This document shows, piece by piece, positions 43,409 through 58,400 of a stretch of DNA of 64,000 nt. The notes under the pieces are model-generated. The model was not told the DNA's origin. It worked only from the letters and a program-made list of their open reading frames with translations, and did not search any database. The stretch is from contig NC_133935.1 of assembly GCF_031877795.1 (NCBI RefSeq), positions 72,992,303-73,056,302 on the forward strand, given 5' to 3'. The DNA comes from Strix aluco. Taxonomy: Eukaryota > Chordata > Aves > Strigiformes > Strigidae. Position 1 is the first letter of the stretch, and every line of letters starts with the position of its first letter. A program made the position numbers and the translations under genes.

Positions 43409-46400
43409 GTAACTCCCGCCCCGCTCCGGCCGCCGTCGGGGCACGGCGGGCTGGGCGAGCCCCTGCAGCGCCCGCTGGGGCAGCTCGGGGCGCCCAGCCC
43501 GGCCGCGCTGCCCCTTCCCTCTCTCATCCCTCTCTCCCACCGCGGCCGCGCAGCGCTGTGGTCCGCGGCCGCGCAGGAACCCGAGTACAGTTACGGCTGC
43601 GCCGAGGGGAGCTGCTACCCCGCCACCGGCGACCTGCTCATCGGCCGCGCCGCCCGCCTCTCCGCCTCCTCCACCTGCGGCCTCCGCCAGCCCGAGCCCT
43701 ACTGCATCGTCAGCCACCTCCAGGTGAGCGCCTGGGGGGGGGGGGCAGCATCGCCGGGGCACCCCGCCGGGCCGCAGGGCTCGGTCCCCGGCCGCAGGGC
43801 AGGACGCCACGTCCCGCCGGGGCTGGTGCGGTGGGATAAGCCGCTGCCTGCCGAGGGCGGTGCGGGCAGCCTCTGCGGCGGGGCAGCATCGTGCCCCGCT
43901 CCGGGACCCCGCGCCCTGGTGAAGCAGCCGGGCCCAGGGAACCCCTCGCAGCTTTCGGTTCCCGACACCCCCCTCCCTTCCTCATGGAGGTTAATAAGGA
44001 GGAATGTGCCGCAGTAAATTAAATTAATACTTTATTTCAGGCTTACTCGGAGCCGTCTAGACAGCTTCCTGATCGAGAGTGGTCTGTAGGACCCGGGTAA
44101 TGTTTTGGCCACTGTTCCCGTAGTGCAATTACATTTGTATGGTCTCCAAGTGAAAGGATGCAAATAAGGTTGTCTCGCACATCTGGTGGAAAACACAAAG
44201 CTCGGTGCTATTTAAGTCAGAAGCAGCTCAGCAAACTTAAAATCTCTGAGACAGAATGGATGGGGGAGAAAAGTAAAATATCAGTTATAAGTGGAACTCT
44301 GTTGAACTGAAAGTAAGGGGATAATCTCCGGCCGAATTTACTGCCGAGACAATAGGGCCGGATTCTGGCACTTGGGAGGAAAACGACGGGAAGCAGGAGG
44401 AGCCCTGCCTGAGGGGCTGTAGCACTTGGCCCATTTGTGCCCTGAAGTTACCAAATCTTCCCCCGCCCCCCGCCTTTAGTTTTACTGTACTGCTCTGTCT
44501 GCTAGAGTTAATACTTGATTTAACATGGGGTTTAGATTTGCTGGAATATTTTCGGAGTATTTTGGGCTTGACTTTAACAACATTAGCATCTCTGGTAGAA
44601 CAAAATAACAAAGACACTTTGTTATGGTTTCTTGTCTCAAAAAATGCTGAAGTGCCATAGTAAAAAGTATCAGTTCAGAATTGACGTGTGCCCTTATTCC
44701 TGATCTTACAGCCCCGGTTCAGCATTTGTGATGTCCCTGGTTACTTCTGAACCATAAGGTGACATTGAAGAAATTGCGGGAAGGTGCTTGGTATCCTCTT
44801 AATAACATAGGGCTTGGCCGCACTGAGCGCTTTGCAGGATTGGGCCTTCTAGGATTCCATTTTGGTGGGAGAAGGAGCAAGTCGAGGCATGAGGCGGGGG
44901 CTGTGGTGCTGGGGGACAGGAGCCTGGAGCAGACAGGAGGGGGCATCTTCCCCAGGATCCCCGCTCTTGCCAGGCTCGTGGGGGGTGAAGCGCCAGGCTT
45001 GGGAGGAGCTGCTGAAGCCAGAATTGATGAAATGGACAGCCTGTGTGGCGCAGACCTGCCAGCTCTCACATTCTTGTCTGATAAAGCACTGCATTTGTCT
45101 CCATAAACCCACTGGAGGAATGATGCATATGTAGGTTTTGACAGTGATGAGTTGCTGGTGTGCTGGGGCTCCCTCGCTGCAGTGTGATGAGCTCCTCTCC
45201 TCCCTCTGCCCCCGCAGTCCGCCAAACTGCGAGCTGGTTTGGGCAGGAACCCACCCTTTTTGGTTTGGTTCCCATCCTACCTTGCAAAATTGGAAAGTGG
45301 TGGTTTTAGGTACCAGGACAATGCAAACCCAGCATTGCTCATAGTAAAAGTCATGATGGTTTTTTGTCCTCCTGGTGAAGAAGGGTCTGGCTTTTCCAAG
45401 CAGCACATGCCAGACTTGCACCCAACTGTTTTTTTATGGGCACACCTTGTAGTGTGTGCAAACTGGGTTTATGTGCATACCTTGGGATTGCAATCAAAGG
45501 TGAAGACAAGGTTTAGGTAGAAGCTTGACAAGCTGGATTCAGAGTAAAGTTAACCCCATGCTGAAAGGACTTGGTCACTAAATCACTGATGGCCCCTTGA
45601 CATCCTCTGAGCCTCACTGGAGGTATCCCTAATGCAGTGAACTTAGATTTCCAAGCTAGCTCCCAAAAGCCAACGTTATTTCACAAAAGTTGTTGAAGAT
45701 GCAGTTTTGCATGTGTGCGTTCTGTACAGAAGCAATTCAGCAATTTTCTGTAGATGCTGCCTTTGGTTCTGACTTCTGCTGGAGAATATGTGTGCTGGAA
45801 GAGATTTCCTGAAACTTCTCCTAAAAATAAAGTTTATGGAATTCCTGGCATATTTTCCATTTGGCAATTTGCATTAATTCATAAAGGTAAATACACTTAT
45901 CATTTCAACAAAAAAAATACCTTTGATGACTCCTGCAGGCAAAATGAGTGGAATGTGATATAGATGGAAAATACTCTTATCTGCAGGAAACAACTATTGC
46001 CCCATGGATAAAATCAGTAATGCTGATTATCTTGTTGTTTCAGGAGGACAAAAAATGTTTCATATGCGACTCCGAGGATCCCTTCCACGATACTCTCAAT
46101 CCTGACAGTCATCGCATTGAAAATGTTGTCACCACATTCGCTCCAAACCGCCTGAAGCTCTGGTGGCAGTCGGAAAATGGTATGGGTTTTGTCAGGGAAC
46201 CATTTCCAGGACAGGGAGCGGCTTTCCCTCCTTTTGTGTAAGGGTACCTGCGGGTTTGCTGTTATCTCTGGCCTGGTGATTACTGCCAAGGGAAGGATCA
46301 TGCTGTTGGAGGAGGGCTGACTGAAACTGGCTGCTTTTGTGTGCCCTGGAGCGGTTCTTAATCCATAATGAAGCCCCCTCAGCCCTCTGGGAGTGTTGGA

Positions 46401-49400
46401 AAGAGCCGTCCCACCACTTTGCAAGAATCCTTTCCTAAATAGAAAAGTTTCCCACACTGGCTCCAGCTCTCCTTCATGTTTGGGCAGCAGGAGCAGAGCA
46501 GCCTTCCAGGAGTGACTATCCCGGGACAGTGCTGCCAGGGAAGCGCCGCAGGGCTTCCCCATGCCGCTGGGCTGGAGGGAGCCTGTGGAAGCAGGAGGTT
46601 TAGGCACAGAGCCGGGGGCTGCAGCCCTGCCTGCAGACCTCCTGTTTCCCTGTCCTACCCCAGGAGAGCAAAGCCAGGGATATCTCTTACCCTGCAAACT
46701 GCCTTCTCCCTCCTGGGCTCCCTGAATTCCTGCATCCATACGCTAAACAGTAAAATGCACACCAGAAACAAGCCAGCTAGTTTAAAAAAAAAACCCCAGC
46801 ATGTTAGTTTGGTGATTTTTTTTTTTTTTTTTTTTTTTCATCCTTCCTCTGCCCTTTTTGCTTTTATGGTTATGCTTTTGGCATGCCTTCATACACAGAA
46901 CAAGGCATTGAGGTTTCTCAAACAGCAGTCCTACCCTGAAGCCTTAAAGCCAGCTGGACAGGATGGGATTTCTGCAAATGGATTGGCAGTAGCTGTCTTA
47001 CTCCATAACAAAATAAAATGGTAGTATTTGTAACATTTCGGCTGCCTGGTAAAGAAAGGTTTTCACAAAATCCTTTTTAACCATTTAGATCAGCTTAGCA
47101 AGCCTCTTGTCTCCAGCAGCTCTCTTCTAATGTTCCAAATAATTCATGCTTTTTGCAACAAGCTTGGCAGCATTCACACAGAAAAGTTCTTAGCTCATAA
47201 GGTCATGAAAATGTCCTTCAACAATAAAAAACAAATGATTCCTTCTGTCCAATTCATGTTTTCTTCTATTCAGGCATACAGCAGAATGGACCATTGCTGC
47301 ACACTCCACATAATGTTGCAGCTGGATGAAAATTTAAGCTCTTTATTGGTTTATTATTGTCATTTCTTACCCTTTCTCCTCTTTGTAAATCTTGATTTTT
47401 TTTTTTTTTAATTTCTAACTACAGTATAATAAGTATCCAGCTGTTTTGAGAGGTCTTTTCACATGACAAAATAATATTTGTAACTGTTTTTCTTCCTTTC
47501 TGCGTAGAGTCCTTGACTGTAGGTAGTCATACAGCAGAGTTTGGAAAACCTTTTGCTTCTCACCAGTTTCCTAGCCCTCATGATTGCAAAACAGGGCTAT
47601 AATAGTTGCTTGGGGGGTATTTCAAAACTAGGTTGTAAAGGGACTGTCCAGAGCGAGTGAAGAAAGGTAGGAAACAGCCCTCACCAGCCATCAGTGAGAT
47701 TTGGGCTGTTAGGGCTGCAGAAGCCCGTGCCTCTGTTGCTGCCAGACAGGCTGCAGCGTGTGAGGACAGCCTGGGGTCACCACACAGGTCTGGGCTCACC
47801 ATCCCCAGTTGTACCAGCCACTGGGTGCTTTGGTGCCAGGATCCAGCCTACAGCAGTCCCCATGCTTACCCTACATCTAGTGATATTAGCCGTGTTACAC
47901 AGACTGAAATAACAGCAGTGCAGGCTCGTGGTTTAGGTGTAACGTGTTTGGTGCAGATGATGCACAGGAATCCCATGTGCGATACGCTCTTCAGCAGGTC
48001 CTTGGTGTCTCCCATGTACCTCAGTGATGCACTAACCCACATATCCTTTTTTTGATGACAGAGCCAAGTGGCAAAGTCTCTGCACCACTGGAGTGAAGAA
48101 CTTTGGGAAAATTCAGATGTAGAGGCTAGTGGGTGTCCTTGTTTGCTGCACGGCTTCTTTTCTCTGCCCCTACAGGTTTGGAAAATGTGACTATCCAGCT
48201 GAACCTGGAGGCCGAGTTTCATTTCACTCATCTCATTATGACCTTCAAGGTAAGGAAGCCACAGCCTTAACCAGAACCCTAAAACAGGAAATGAGAGGTT
48301 TCATAGTCCTTCACATCTATTTGATATTTGGGATTTGGGCTTTGTCTGAGCTGCTCTGCCTGACTTTTTAGAGCTGCAAACCATTAACTCCTGCTGAAGT
48401 TATGCAGGATGGCTGAGTTGTGACTTGTGGCTTGAGTTGTGTTTGAACTCCGGTGAGGCTGCAGAAGGAGTCATAGTGAAGCTGGGGTTTGTGTTGGTGT
48501 CCCTCTCTGGTGTTTGTGTTCTAGAAGATCATTAGCTAAATCATATAGTAGCAAGGATTTTTATTCTTAAAAAAAAAGTTGGCCATGGTATTGGTTTTCA
48601 TTTGGCAAATGGAGAGGTCTTCAGGAAGAAGGAACATCTGTACACAAAGTGTCTTTGTTTCTTTACAAACAGATGTCTTGGAATAGCAGATTATGTCCCG
48701 TACATCCTAAATCGCAGGCAAGCTCTAATGGCAACCTTCAGCTGAGGTATCAGAGGCTGCAGTTTCTGCAGGGCTAAGTCCCTGCTCTTTGCATGTAGAC
48801 AAATTAATCTCTTCATTTTTACCTGTCAGAGAGCTGGTTCCTCTTTCCTGTGGCACTAGTTTACGTTTCTCCCCCTGCCTCAGGGTGGTGGCTGAGGTGG
48901 AAGGTGGTCCTTTCTGCTGGACCCCAGCAGTGAGGGACCCCCAAGAGACCCCTGACTTGATGCCAGTGCTGTGGCCATTGTGCCCCAGTGCCACTGGGAT
49001 TGGTCAGCCATCAGGAGGAAGACTATGGCGGAAAGATAGTTTTAATGATGATTTGTTGACTTTGTGTGGTAGACACTTGAGCTGCCTTACCTCTGGGTTG
49101 CTATGTTTTTTGTTGGGTGAGATACGAGTTTGTAAGTTGGGTGATATTTTCAGCCAGGAAGCAGAAAGAAAATTTCTTTCCAGCTGTGACTGAAATGCTT
49201 TTGTGCTTGGCTCTGGGAGAGCTTACTCTGAATACATAAAACTAACGAAGAGACTGTTGGCATTTCTTGGTAGGTGCAAGTCAGGAGTTAAATTATTGCA
49301 CTGCCTTTCAAAAAGCAGGTATTAACTGAAACATGAGACTTTTAGGTCAGAGGGATTAAAAATCTTTTTAAAATCTCATTAGCTAGTTGTTCTAGAGTTG

Positions 49401-52400
49401 AATGTGTGTAGGTAAGAAGGATGGTGATTTGTATGAAGCGAATGCAGCCTGCCAGAGTTTGAGCAAGGCCAGCTGGAGGAAGGTCACAGGGAACTGGAAG
49501 AGTCAAATGCTGCAAGAGTGGATGAAGCTGAACCTCTCAATCTCCTTAAAAAAGAAGGTTTTCTTAATGCAGCACAGAGGACGCTTGGCCCTGGATGGTA
49601 GAGACGCTGCAAAACGTTGTGTGGTCAGACAAAGAGAGGTGCGCAACCCCAGGGACTTTCTGAACATCGGACATAACTGCTCAGCAAGAACTTCTGGACA
49701 TCAGAGCTGGAGAGGAGGCACTGAAAGTGGCCTCCCGGTCCCCAAGGCAGGAGAGGAGGCCCATTAGGTCCTTTGCAGAAGATTAGACAAGGAGATGCAG
49801 CAAGAAAGAAGCCTGTGCTGCTTTCTACAAGCAGTGGAAAAAATCCTTTTGTCTCTCTAAGCCCTGCTTTAACCCCCAGTTTTGAGAAAAGATTTGGAAT
49901 CCAAAAAACTTACAAGTTTGCTTATGTACTGTAAGTATGTTTAAGCACTTGGCCACAGAGTTGCCATCTTTTTAAAGATAGGTGGTCTGTGGTTTCGTGT
50001 GTGTTACTTCAAAGATCTGCCTCTGAGCAGGAAGTGGGATATCAGCAGAAAAATATTTCTGATATTTCCAAATATTGGAAATAGTGCAGGGAGGGAGATT
50101 AAAATCCAGGCCATGTGGATTGCTCACACTTAAAAGCGCTTAATGTAAATGCAAGCAGTAATTAACAAAAAAAAATCTCTTTTGGTTTTCTTACTATTAG
50201 ACATTCCGTCCTGCTGCAATGTTGATAGAAAGGTCATCTGATTTTGGAAAAACCTGGCAAGTATATAGGTATTTTGCATATGACTGTGAGAGCTCATTTC
50301 CTGGGATTTCAACTGGACCCATGAAGAAAGTGGATGATATCATCTGTGATTCCCGATACTCCGACATTGAACCTTCAACAGAGGGAGAGGTCAGACAGGT
50401 TTTTTTCGAATGTTTGTTGTATAGACTTTTTACATACGAATTCAGATTCTCTTATTTTTAAAGCTGAATCTTTGTTGTACCATTTTTCCTCCAGGTAATA
50501 TATCGTGTTTTAGATCCTGCTTTTCGAATTGAAGATCCGTACAGTCCAAGGATTCAAAGTATGTATGCAGTTACCTTCCAGGCTCATTTGAAAGCATCTC
50601 TGTGCTTATTTGCTTATGAAAAACAGTAAGCCACAAATAAAGCCATGCATTTGCCCCAGTATCAGTTTTGAAGTCATATGAATACATTTGTGGTATGGCT
50701 TCTTTTCCTGACTTAGTGACTTGCTGGGAAATAACGACCAATGTTGTCAACTCAAGTGACTGTTCTTACAGGCATCGTTGTAGTTGGTCCTTTTCTTAAT
50801 TGATCAGGGATTTATTTTCATTAAAGACCCCTCTCCCCAAAATACATGCAGTTGCCGAGGGAAACCTTGGAATGTGATCCCATAATTCTACAGTATTCAG
50901 AAAGCAAAACAGAACTACAGAGGTACCTATATAATTTTGCATTTCTAGCTAAAATCAAGGGAGTTGTGTTTTATTTTTTAGAACATCTGAGTTGTGATTT
51001 TGGAACAGTTGGCCTTGGTAACACTGCATGGCTGGACCACACAGGTGTGGTTGTCAAATTACTGTAGTGTTTGTGTACAGTGGTGACAATCCAGGTATGT
51101 ATAGGTAGAAAGATTTGTTGCTGAGAGTGGCTCAAAGAGAAACCTTGTGGAGCATTTGGCCTGAGTAGGGAACTGCAGTGTTTGGCCTTAAACTTGACCT
51201 CCAATTTAATATGCATTCTCAGTTTCAGTTTGTGTCCTTCAGTGTAAAGCTAACTGGAGCAGAAGAGAATATCTGAAGTAGAAGAGTGTCTGCTAATTGC
51301 TCTATCAGTTGAATGTCCTTTTAACCAACATTTTAAAGGAGAAACTCTGCTTTCATGGGCTTGAAGTGCTTTTTCAAGGCTGTAAGAAATTACACAGGAT
51401 TCATAATAGCAAAGTGAACATGTAGAATGAATTAATTACTGCAATATTGTCTTCCCATGAATTATCCCTTGAGAACTTCTTTGTATTTGGTCAGTGATGG
51501 GGTGTTGCTTCTTTCAGCAAAATGTGACTAATTATGTTTGCCAAGAAAGTTGGGCGTATAATAAAGAAGAATTATTTGTGTCTTGTTTCCAACTAAGATT
51601 TTTTTCCAAAAGGCTTGTAACTCTTAAAGCTCCTGGTCCACTTTTCAGCAGTTCCTTAATATCAGGTCCTTGCCCGTTTTGCATTTTAAAGCCCCAAAGA
51701 ACCAGTGTCTTTTTGGTGGCACTGCTGTGTGTGCCTTAAATATTAATGTTTGTGCCTACGTATGTCTACAATAAAATAGTCTAGTATTTTTAATTAAGCT
51801 GAAGCTAACTTAAACAGTGATTAACCTGTAGTAAAATATTGTATTTTTTTTTAATTTGGGAGTATGAAGTGATGTGATGTGTGGTATGTAAGTGCTGAAG
51901 TTAAATCTGGTCTAACCTGTCCATAGGAAGTGTGCTTGGGAAGTCACACCTGGCTTCCTCCCATTCATAATAATGGGTAAATAATTCCAAAATGGGGTTT
52001 AATTTTTTTTGGTGTCCCTGCAGACCTACTGAAGATCACAAATCTGAGAGTCAAATTCATCAAGCTACACACGCTGGGAGATAATCTCTTGGACTCTAGG
52101 ATGGAGATCAGAGAGAAGTACTACTATGCCATCTACGACATGGTGGTTCGTGGGAACTGTTTCTGCTACGGACATGCCAGCGAGTGTGCACCAGTGGATG
52201 GCTTTAACGAAGAAGTGGAAGGAATGGTAAATATTCGCGCTTTTCTGCATAAAGCTGTTCCTGTCTGTTCCTCTTTTAAGTGATTTAAACACAAGTTTAA
52301 AGATGACGTTCTGCCCCTGCCACTCCCCCCCCCCCCTTAATTTTCAAACAAGAAAACTTAAAACTATTCCTTCTCAGCAAACATACCTGTCATTACTGGT

Positions 52401-55400
52401 GTTAATCAAGCACAGAGAGCTCAGATTAGGTGAAAATTGTTTTAGCATTCTTTTTCTAATTATGTTAAAGAGCTGATGAAATTAAAAGGCAGGAATGCAG
52501 AATGGGAGTGTAACCTTATGGGGCCAGAGATGGGTGTGGGTTGACCTGGTTACCCAAAAATTGAAGTGAACAGAGACATCAAGGATGAAACACCCTTGTG
52601 AATCAAAGATGACCTGTGTTTGTATTGGTCATTATCAGCTGAGAAGTGGAGGCTGTAGCCCTAATTAGCAGCAGGCTCTGAAGGAAAATTCTGTTGCCTG
52701 TGTTGTACCCTGCTGTGCAAGTGCCACATCCCTCCTGGGTTCTGGTTTTCCCCATGATTTTTGCCTGACAAGCAGTAATAGCACCCCTGTTAATGAGTGA
52801 GTTATTAACTGGATGAAAATGTGGAGGCATACGGGGAGGTTGTGTGGGTTGTCCCAGGGGCGCAGGGTGCTGGTGAGCGGGTACGCTTCATTGCTCTGCG
52901 CTTTTGGTGAGTGTCTCCACCCAAGCAGCAGCAAGACTGGCTGTGCCTGTAAAATCATGGCTCCAGTGCTGGTAGTCCCCATTGTCTATGGCAGCAACTG
53001 TCACACAATTACTGCTGGTCTACTTAGGGCCTGTACGTGTTGAAGGGAAAGCCTGGGGTTGATGGATAAAACCCATCCAAACTGTCTGTTATCTTTGCTT
53101 TGAGAACCAAGGTAGGGCTGGAAAGAAGGCACTGGGCTAGTGAGTGCTGATATAACTAGATGCATGTTAATAGCTAATTAACAGCTAATAAACAGCTAAC
53201 TTTTAGGTCGAGGAGGCTTCTGTGATTATTGAGGTGGAACTGTGCTCTTCTTGTTCATGTCTGAAAGTGTTTATTCAGGCATTAGTTCCAGTAAGGAAAG
53301 GACAAATTTGTATGAGGACATTCTTACCTTGGCGGGTAAAGGACGCTCCTGTGGTCCTTTTGTGTCTTCCTACATGCAGTTATGTGCGTTAAAGTCTCCA
53401 AAACTATATCCATTATGTTCTAGCTATATTTTGCATTATTGGAGCATGGGTTTTTTTCCCCTTCCTCTTTTATAACCAACTATACCCCTCTTTTTTTTTT
53501 TTTTTTTTTTATTTTTTTAATGACAGGTCCATGGGCACTGCATGTGCAGACATAATACCAAAGGGTTAAACTGTGAACAGTGTTTGGATTTCTACCACGA
53601 CTTACCCTGGCGACCCGCTGAAGGCCGCAATAGTAACGCATGCAAAAGTGAGTTTGAGTAAAATGCAGAACTGGAGTCTGGTGTGAGCATTACATGCTGT
53701 TACTTGGGAACTTGTGACAGTGTAAGAAGTCCTGCATGTTCTTTGGTTGACTTTGGTGTGTCTTTTCTGCAGACTCGCATCTCCCCTGGGACCAGACTCT
53801 TACTTTGCTTTCTGTCTTTGTCACAGAGTGCAACTGCAATGGCCACTCCAGCCAGTGCCACTTTGACATGGCTGTGTACATGACAACGGGGAATACCAGC
53901 GGGGGAGTGTGTGATGACTGCCAGCACAACACTGTAGGACGCAACTGCGAGCAGTGTAAACCCTTCTACTTCCAGCACCCAGAGAGAGATCTGCGGGACC
54001 CCGATGTCTGTGAGCGTAAGTGGAGCCCTGCTCCTTGGGTTAGGAATAGCCATGGCATCCTGGCTGTGGCCCCCCAGGGCTTTCCCTGAAGAATTTGGGA
54101 TTTACTGGCTTTCTTTTGGCCAGTGCCACGCTCCTGAACAAAGGTCCTTGAGGGAAGGTGGTTGTCTTGGAGGTCTTGAGCGAGCCTGTCTGGGTTTTGT
54201 TTTATCTTTGAGTATCTGGAGATTTATCTGGTCATTACATGTTGAACCCGTGTCATGTATAATACTTGCAGGAACGATTCACTCTCTCCACACAAAAACT
54301 GAGTTTAAATAATTCAGTGTGAGACTTGGCCTTTTCTTTTGTAGCAGTTAATAAAACATGCGCAATGCTTCCTTCTTAGCTTGCAACTGTGACCCAGCTG
54401 GCTCCCAAAACGGTGGCATCTGCGATCGCTACACTGATTTCTCCGCTGGCCTCATTGCTGGACAATGCCGTTGTAAATTATTTGTTGAAGGGGAGCGTTG
54501 TGACCTCTGCAAAGAAGGTTTCTATGGCCTGAGTGCTGATGACCCAGCGGGTTGTCAGTGTGAGTAAAAACATATGTTCCTTTATGTGTGATCAAAAGCT
54601 CTCTGAGGAGCTGTTAGAGCTGGGAGAAATTGGTCTGTGGGGTGGGATTTTTTCTACTTTGTTTCATGTTTTTGCTAAAGGAAGAGTGTCCTGTAGATTT
54701 GCCATAGCTTGGAGTCCACTCGTCCTTAAAACTCAGTTCCCTAGCTGATAGTTTTGGTGTATTCAGTGGAAGTAGCAGAATCCTTCTTATTTGTTTTGAA
54801 TTATAAGTTTCTAAGCCAGGGAAGTTTTACTGGGAAGGGTGGTGGGCAAAGTATTCAATTAATCTCAGTCCTGGAGAATTCAGGGGAAGCTTTAAGGTAA
54901 ATATTTAGGTTGGATACTGTCTAAAATGTAGCTCCAGTTCTGTGTTTTGACCTGCCTATTTGTATTTCTCAATCTAGCTTGTGCATGTAATCCTCTGGGT
55001 ACCCACCCCGGGGGGAATCCTTGTGATTCGGAGACAGGAAACTGCTATTGTAAGCGCCTGGTGACAGGAAAGCAGTGCAATCATTGCCTGGTAAGTAGCT
55101 TAACATAAAATAAATTAGGAGATGCTGTTGTGAAGGAGGCTGGTGTGCAGAAAGCATGTAGCAAGGTGCTGGTCTCTGTCTCTGTCTGCCTGCGAGTGGG
55201 TGCCTGGCATTTGGGCTGGAGTGGGCACCTCAGGATGTCAGGAGCCATGAAGCGCGCTGTGTTACAGGGAGCTGAGAGGCACGTCAAGGCAGGCAAGAGC
55301 GTTCAGATTAATTCCCAGGACGGTAAGGAGCGAGACATTAGCATACCTGTAGTGGTCGCTTTGTGAAAATGAGTGATCTGGGGCAGTTGTGATGGAGCCC

Positions 55401-58400
55401 TCACTGGGATGAAAGACAAGATGGTCAGAGAAGCACTGTTACAAAAAAATTGCTTTATATACAGGCCATTATTTTAGGCAGGGATTACTTCATACACATA
55501 CATTTCCATATAGTGTTTACGCATGCTGGAGTGTTACAGAAACACGCTGTCAGATAACTGGATGTGTTTGTATAAACACTGACAGGCTGTCTTATCTAAC
55601 AGTGAACTACATGGAAAAGCTAAACAAGTATGTCTGTCTGTCCAACAAGCAAGTTGCAGAGTAGCAGCCCTGCAAGGGCATTGTCCCACACAAAGCCTCA
55701 CAGCTCTCTGCTGTGGTGTGATGTACTGGGCTGTGTTTTTCCAAGCCTTTCATGGGTCAGGAGCCCAAACTGGTATAAATGGTGCAGTAGGACTGAGGAC
55801 TCTGAGCTTGGGTCCTCCTGAATCTTACTTTTAAAGCTGGGCAGAAAGATGTTTTTTTTTTTTTCTCAAGCCCTTGAGATGGTCAACAAAGTGGAGGGGA
55901 GCAGGTGGGGAGGTTTTGGCAGTAGACCCACAACTAGGGCAGCAGGATTCATGGGTTAGGGGGCAGTTTGGGGTAGCTTATGCTGAGTATTTCAAAATGT
56001 GCCTTTGGGGTAGATGCAGTTAAATTGGCACCCCATTACAGCGCTGGTGATGTTTCCTCCTGCAGCCTGAGCACTGGGGCCTGAGCAATGACATGGATGG
56101 ATGTCGGCCGTGTGACTGCGACCAGGGAGGAGCGCTGAATAACAAGTGAGTCTCAGCCATGTTACTCTCCTGTAATCATTCACCCCAGTGAATTTCGCTT
56201 CGTTTGCAACCACAACATCCAGGGCTCAATGTGCTCTGGAGGAGGATGTTTGGGACTGTCTTTCTGCTCCAGAAAGTGGCAGGTCTTGACTGCAGCAGGG
56301 GGTGACAGGGGCATCTGTGTCTTTTCCATGCTGAGCAGCCTCTGTGCCACTGGTGCAGTTGAACACGCAAAACTTTTCAGTGTAGCTCTGCCTTTGGTCA
56401 GCCAGGGTAGGAACCAGCCATGGCTTGAGCTCTGCCTTAGTCATAACCCGGGGTATGGTCCATGTCAAAGGTTTGCTCTCACAAGATCAAAGCAGGAATC
56501 AGTCAGTGACATGGGCTGTCAGGCTGGTTCTTGGTTTGCTCCTGAATTGACCCTTTAGCTAGTCCGTCAGTCTGTCCACCAGTGCTGGGGGAAGTGTGCT
56601 AGCTGCACGGTACTGCTGCATTGCCCCAGTGGTGCTGCATGGGGTGGGATGTGGACCTGGAAGTGCCTACTGGAGAGGTGGAGATTTTTCTGAGAAAAGC
56701 TTAGGTTTTGAAGATGCATCCATCAGTAAGAGCGTGGAAGATCCTGGCTTAAATGCCAGGTTAGAGGGGTGCTGGATAGCCAGACTGCTTCTCCAACCAA
56801 AGCAGTTTTCTGTGTGTTAGGTCCATGTCCGACCCCAGGCTTTTCAACAGCAGCACGTTCCTTTGCTCTCCTTTTCCCACCCCCCGCCCCCTTCCCTCCA
56901 CAAACCCTTTGAAACGTCCTGCATTTCTCTAAAGCCACAGAAGTTTCCCAAGGGGGTGGACAAACTGTTTTCCACTGGAGCCCATGGGACCACACTGGGG
57001 GAGTTTGGGACTGGTCCCAGTGTGACTCCTGTAAGTCGTCACAGCCTGTGGACACCCCATCTGCAGCGGGGATCGCTGTGGGAATGTCCCGCAGGCCATC
57101 TCTTCCCTCCTCTCCTGAGTGAGTTACTGCCCCTTGGCAGACAGCAGTGTGGTTGTTAGTGATTATTTACTCCTCTGTGCTGGCTCCCTGTGGACAGATC
57201 AGTTATGTGGCACAGCTTGTAATGGCTCCCCTGGCGCAGCCCCTTCCAGGGGTTTGGCGTATGGCTCAGCCACAGCCCTGCAAGGCTTTGCAGCCTGTTT
57301 CCCATGCGCTGACCCCAGCAATTGCAAAACCACGTGGGGAGGGGACATGCGGTGTCCTGGCATGGGCAGGGAGCAGCTGCAGGAGAGCCACGAAGCCAGG
57401 CTCTGGCTCCTGTCTTTGCTCTCTAACATCAGCGGGAAGGGGGAGCTTCGCTCTCCCCAGGGATCCTCTCCTCAGCTGCTGAATTGCCGCCTCCTGGCTG
57501 GAGTTCAAGGAGTGGGATGCAGCGCCTGGGGCAGCTGCACCTCACCCGAAATTCATCCCAGTGCTGAAATTCATCCCAGTACTGTAACCCAGGTGGTGGA
57601 GTCATCGCCATCCCCAGAGGGGAAACTTCTCAGCTTCCTTTCTGCGCCAGCTAGGGCACTTCTGGCATCTCAAAGTGAATATTTAAGTGAATCTCTGCAA
57701 CTTCAAAAATGGTTTCAGTTAAAAATTTCTCTTAGAATGGGGGCTTGAGAAGCCTGGAGATTTTGCATGGAAACCAGAGGGGTTTGACTTTAGAAAAAGT
57801 TTCTAAAATTCACTCAGATTTAAAGAAAGGGCTGTATTTCAGTGGACCGAAAACCAGTCCTATGAAAAAGTGTGACTGGGTGCGTGCAAAAATACAACTT
57901 GCCCAAGGATTCTTTGTAATGCAGTGTGGACTCTTGGGGGGCAATAAAACCACCAAAATGCAGTTTGGTGATAGAGCTGTATTGAGAAAAGAAAATGGCT
58001 CATTATGAAGGTAGTGGAGCTGCTGTATGTCACCCTGGACAGACCTTCTGCATTCCCCAGTGATGGCTATCTGTCGCACATCCTTGGCTACATCCATCCT
58101 ACTTTAAAGCAGCCAGATATGGTTTTCCCCTGTGCGTAGCTGCTGGTGGGCAGCCTCTCGGGATGTGCTTTGAAGTATATGAGAGCAGCTTGACGTCCCA
58201 GGGCTTTCAAGGTCATGCATGTTCTTGCTTTGCCCGAGCCCATACAAACAGATACGCTGCTTGCATGGCCTGCAAGCCTGAAGTCGAGGCTGCCCGTGGC
58301 TTGCAGGACAGACATGCCTCTTGGCTATATCTGTGGTAGCGAGTGAAGCTCTCCCAGGGCTGCTGTCTGGCCTCAGGGAACCGCCTGCATCTGTAGTATG

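Larger units (their letters stand above)
42880..43960 (+). promoter_or_regulatory. LAMB1: CpG island and probable LAMB1 promoter
   Basis: About 1.1 kb of dense CG dinucleotides with many GGGCGG-type GC boxes, covering the LAMB1 start codon, the 145-bp first coding intron and the second coding exon. No TATA box at a plausible distance from the ATG, which fits a CpG-island promoter. A GGA run lies near 43180-43203. The transcription start cannot be fixed from sequence alone, and a separate non-coding first exon is possible. Confidence 0.75.

Noticed and set aside
42409-44017. Overlapping open frames up to 380 codons on both strands
   Set aside because: High-GC CpG island sequence has few stop codons. 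Products are proline, arginine, glycine and alanine rich and overlap the true LAMB1 exons in other frames.
46014-46739. 241-codon minus-strand open frame
   Set aside because: Antisense to the conserved LAMB1 exon 46044-46179 and flanking intron; no homology recognised.
57119-57748. 209-codon open frame inside a LAMB1 intron
   Set aside because: No recognisable domain, no splice signals around it and low-quality composition. Most likely chance in a GC-moderate intron.
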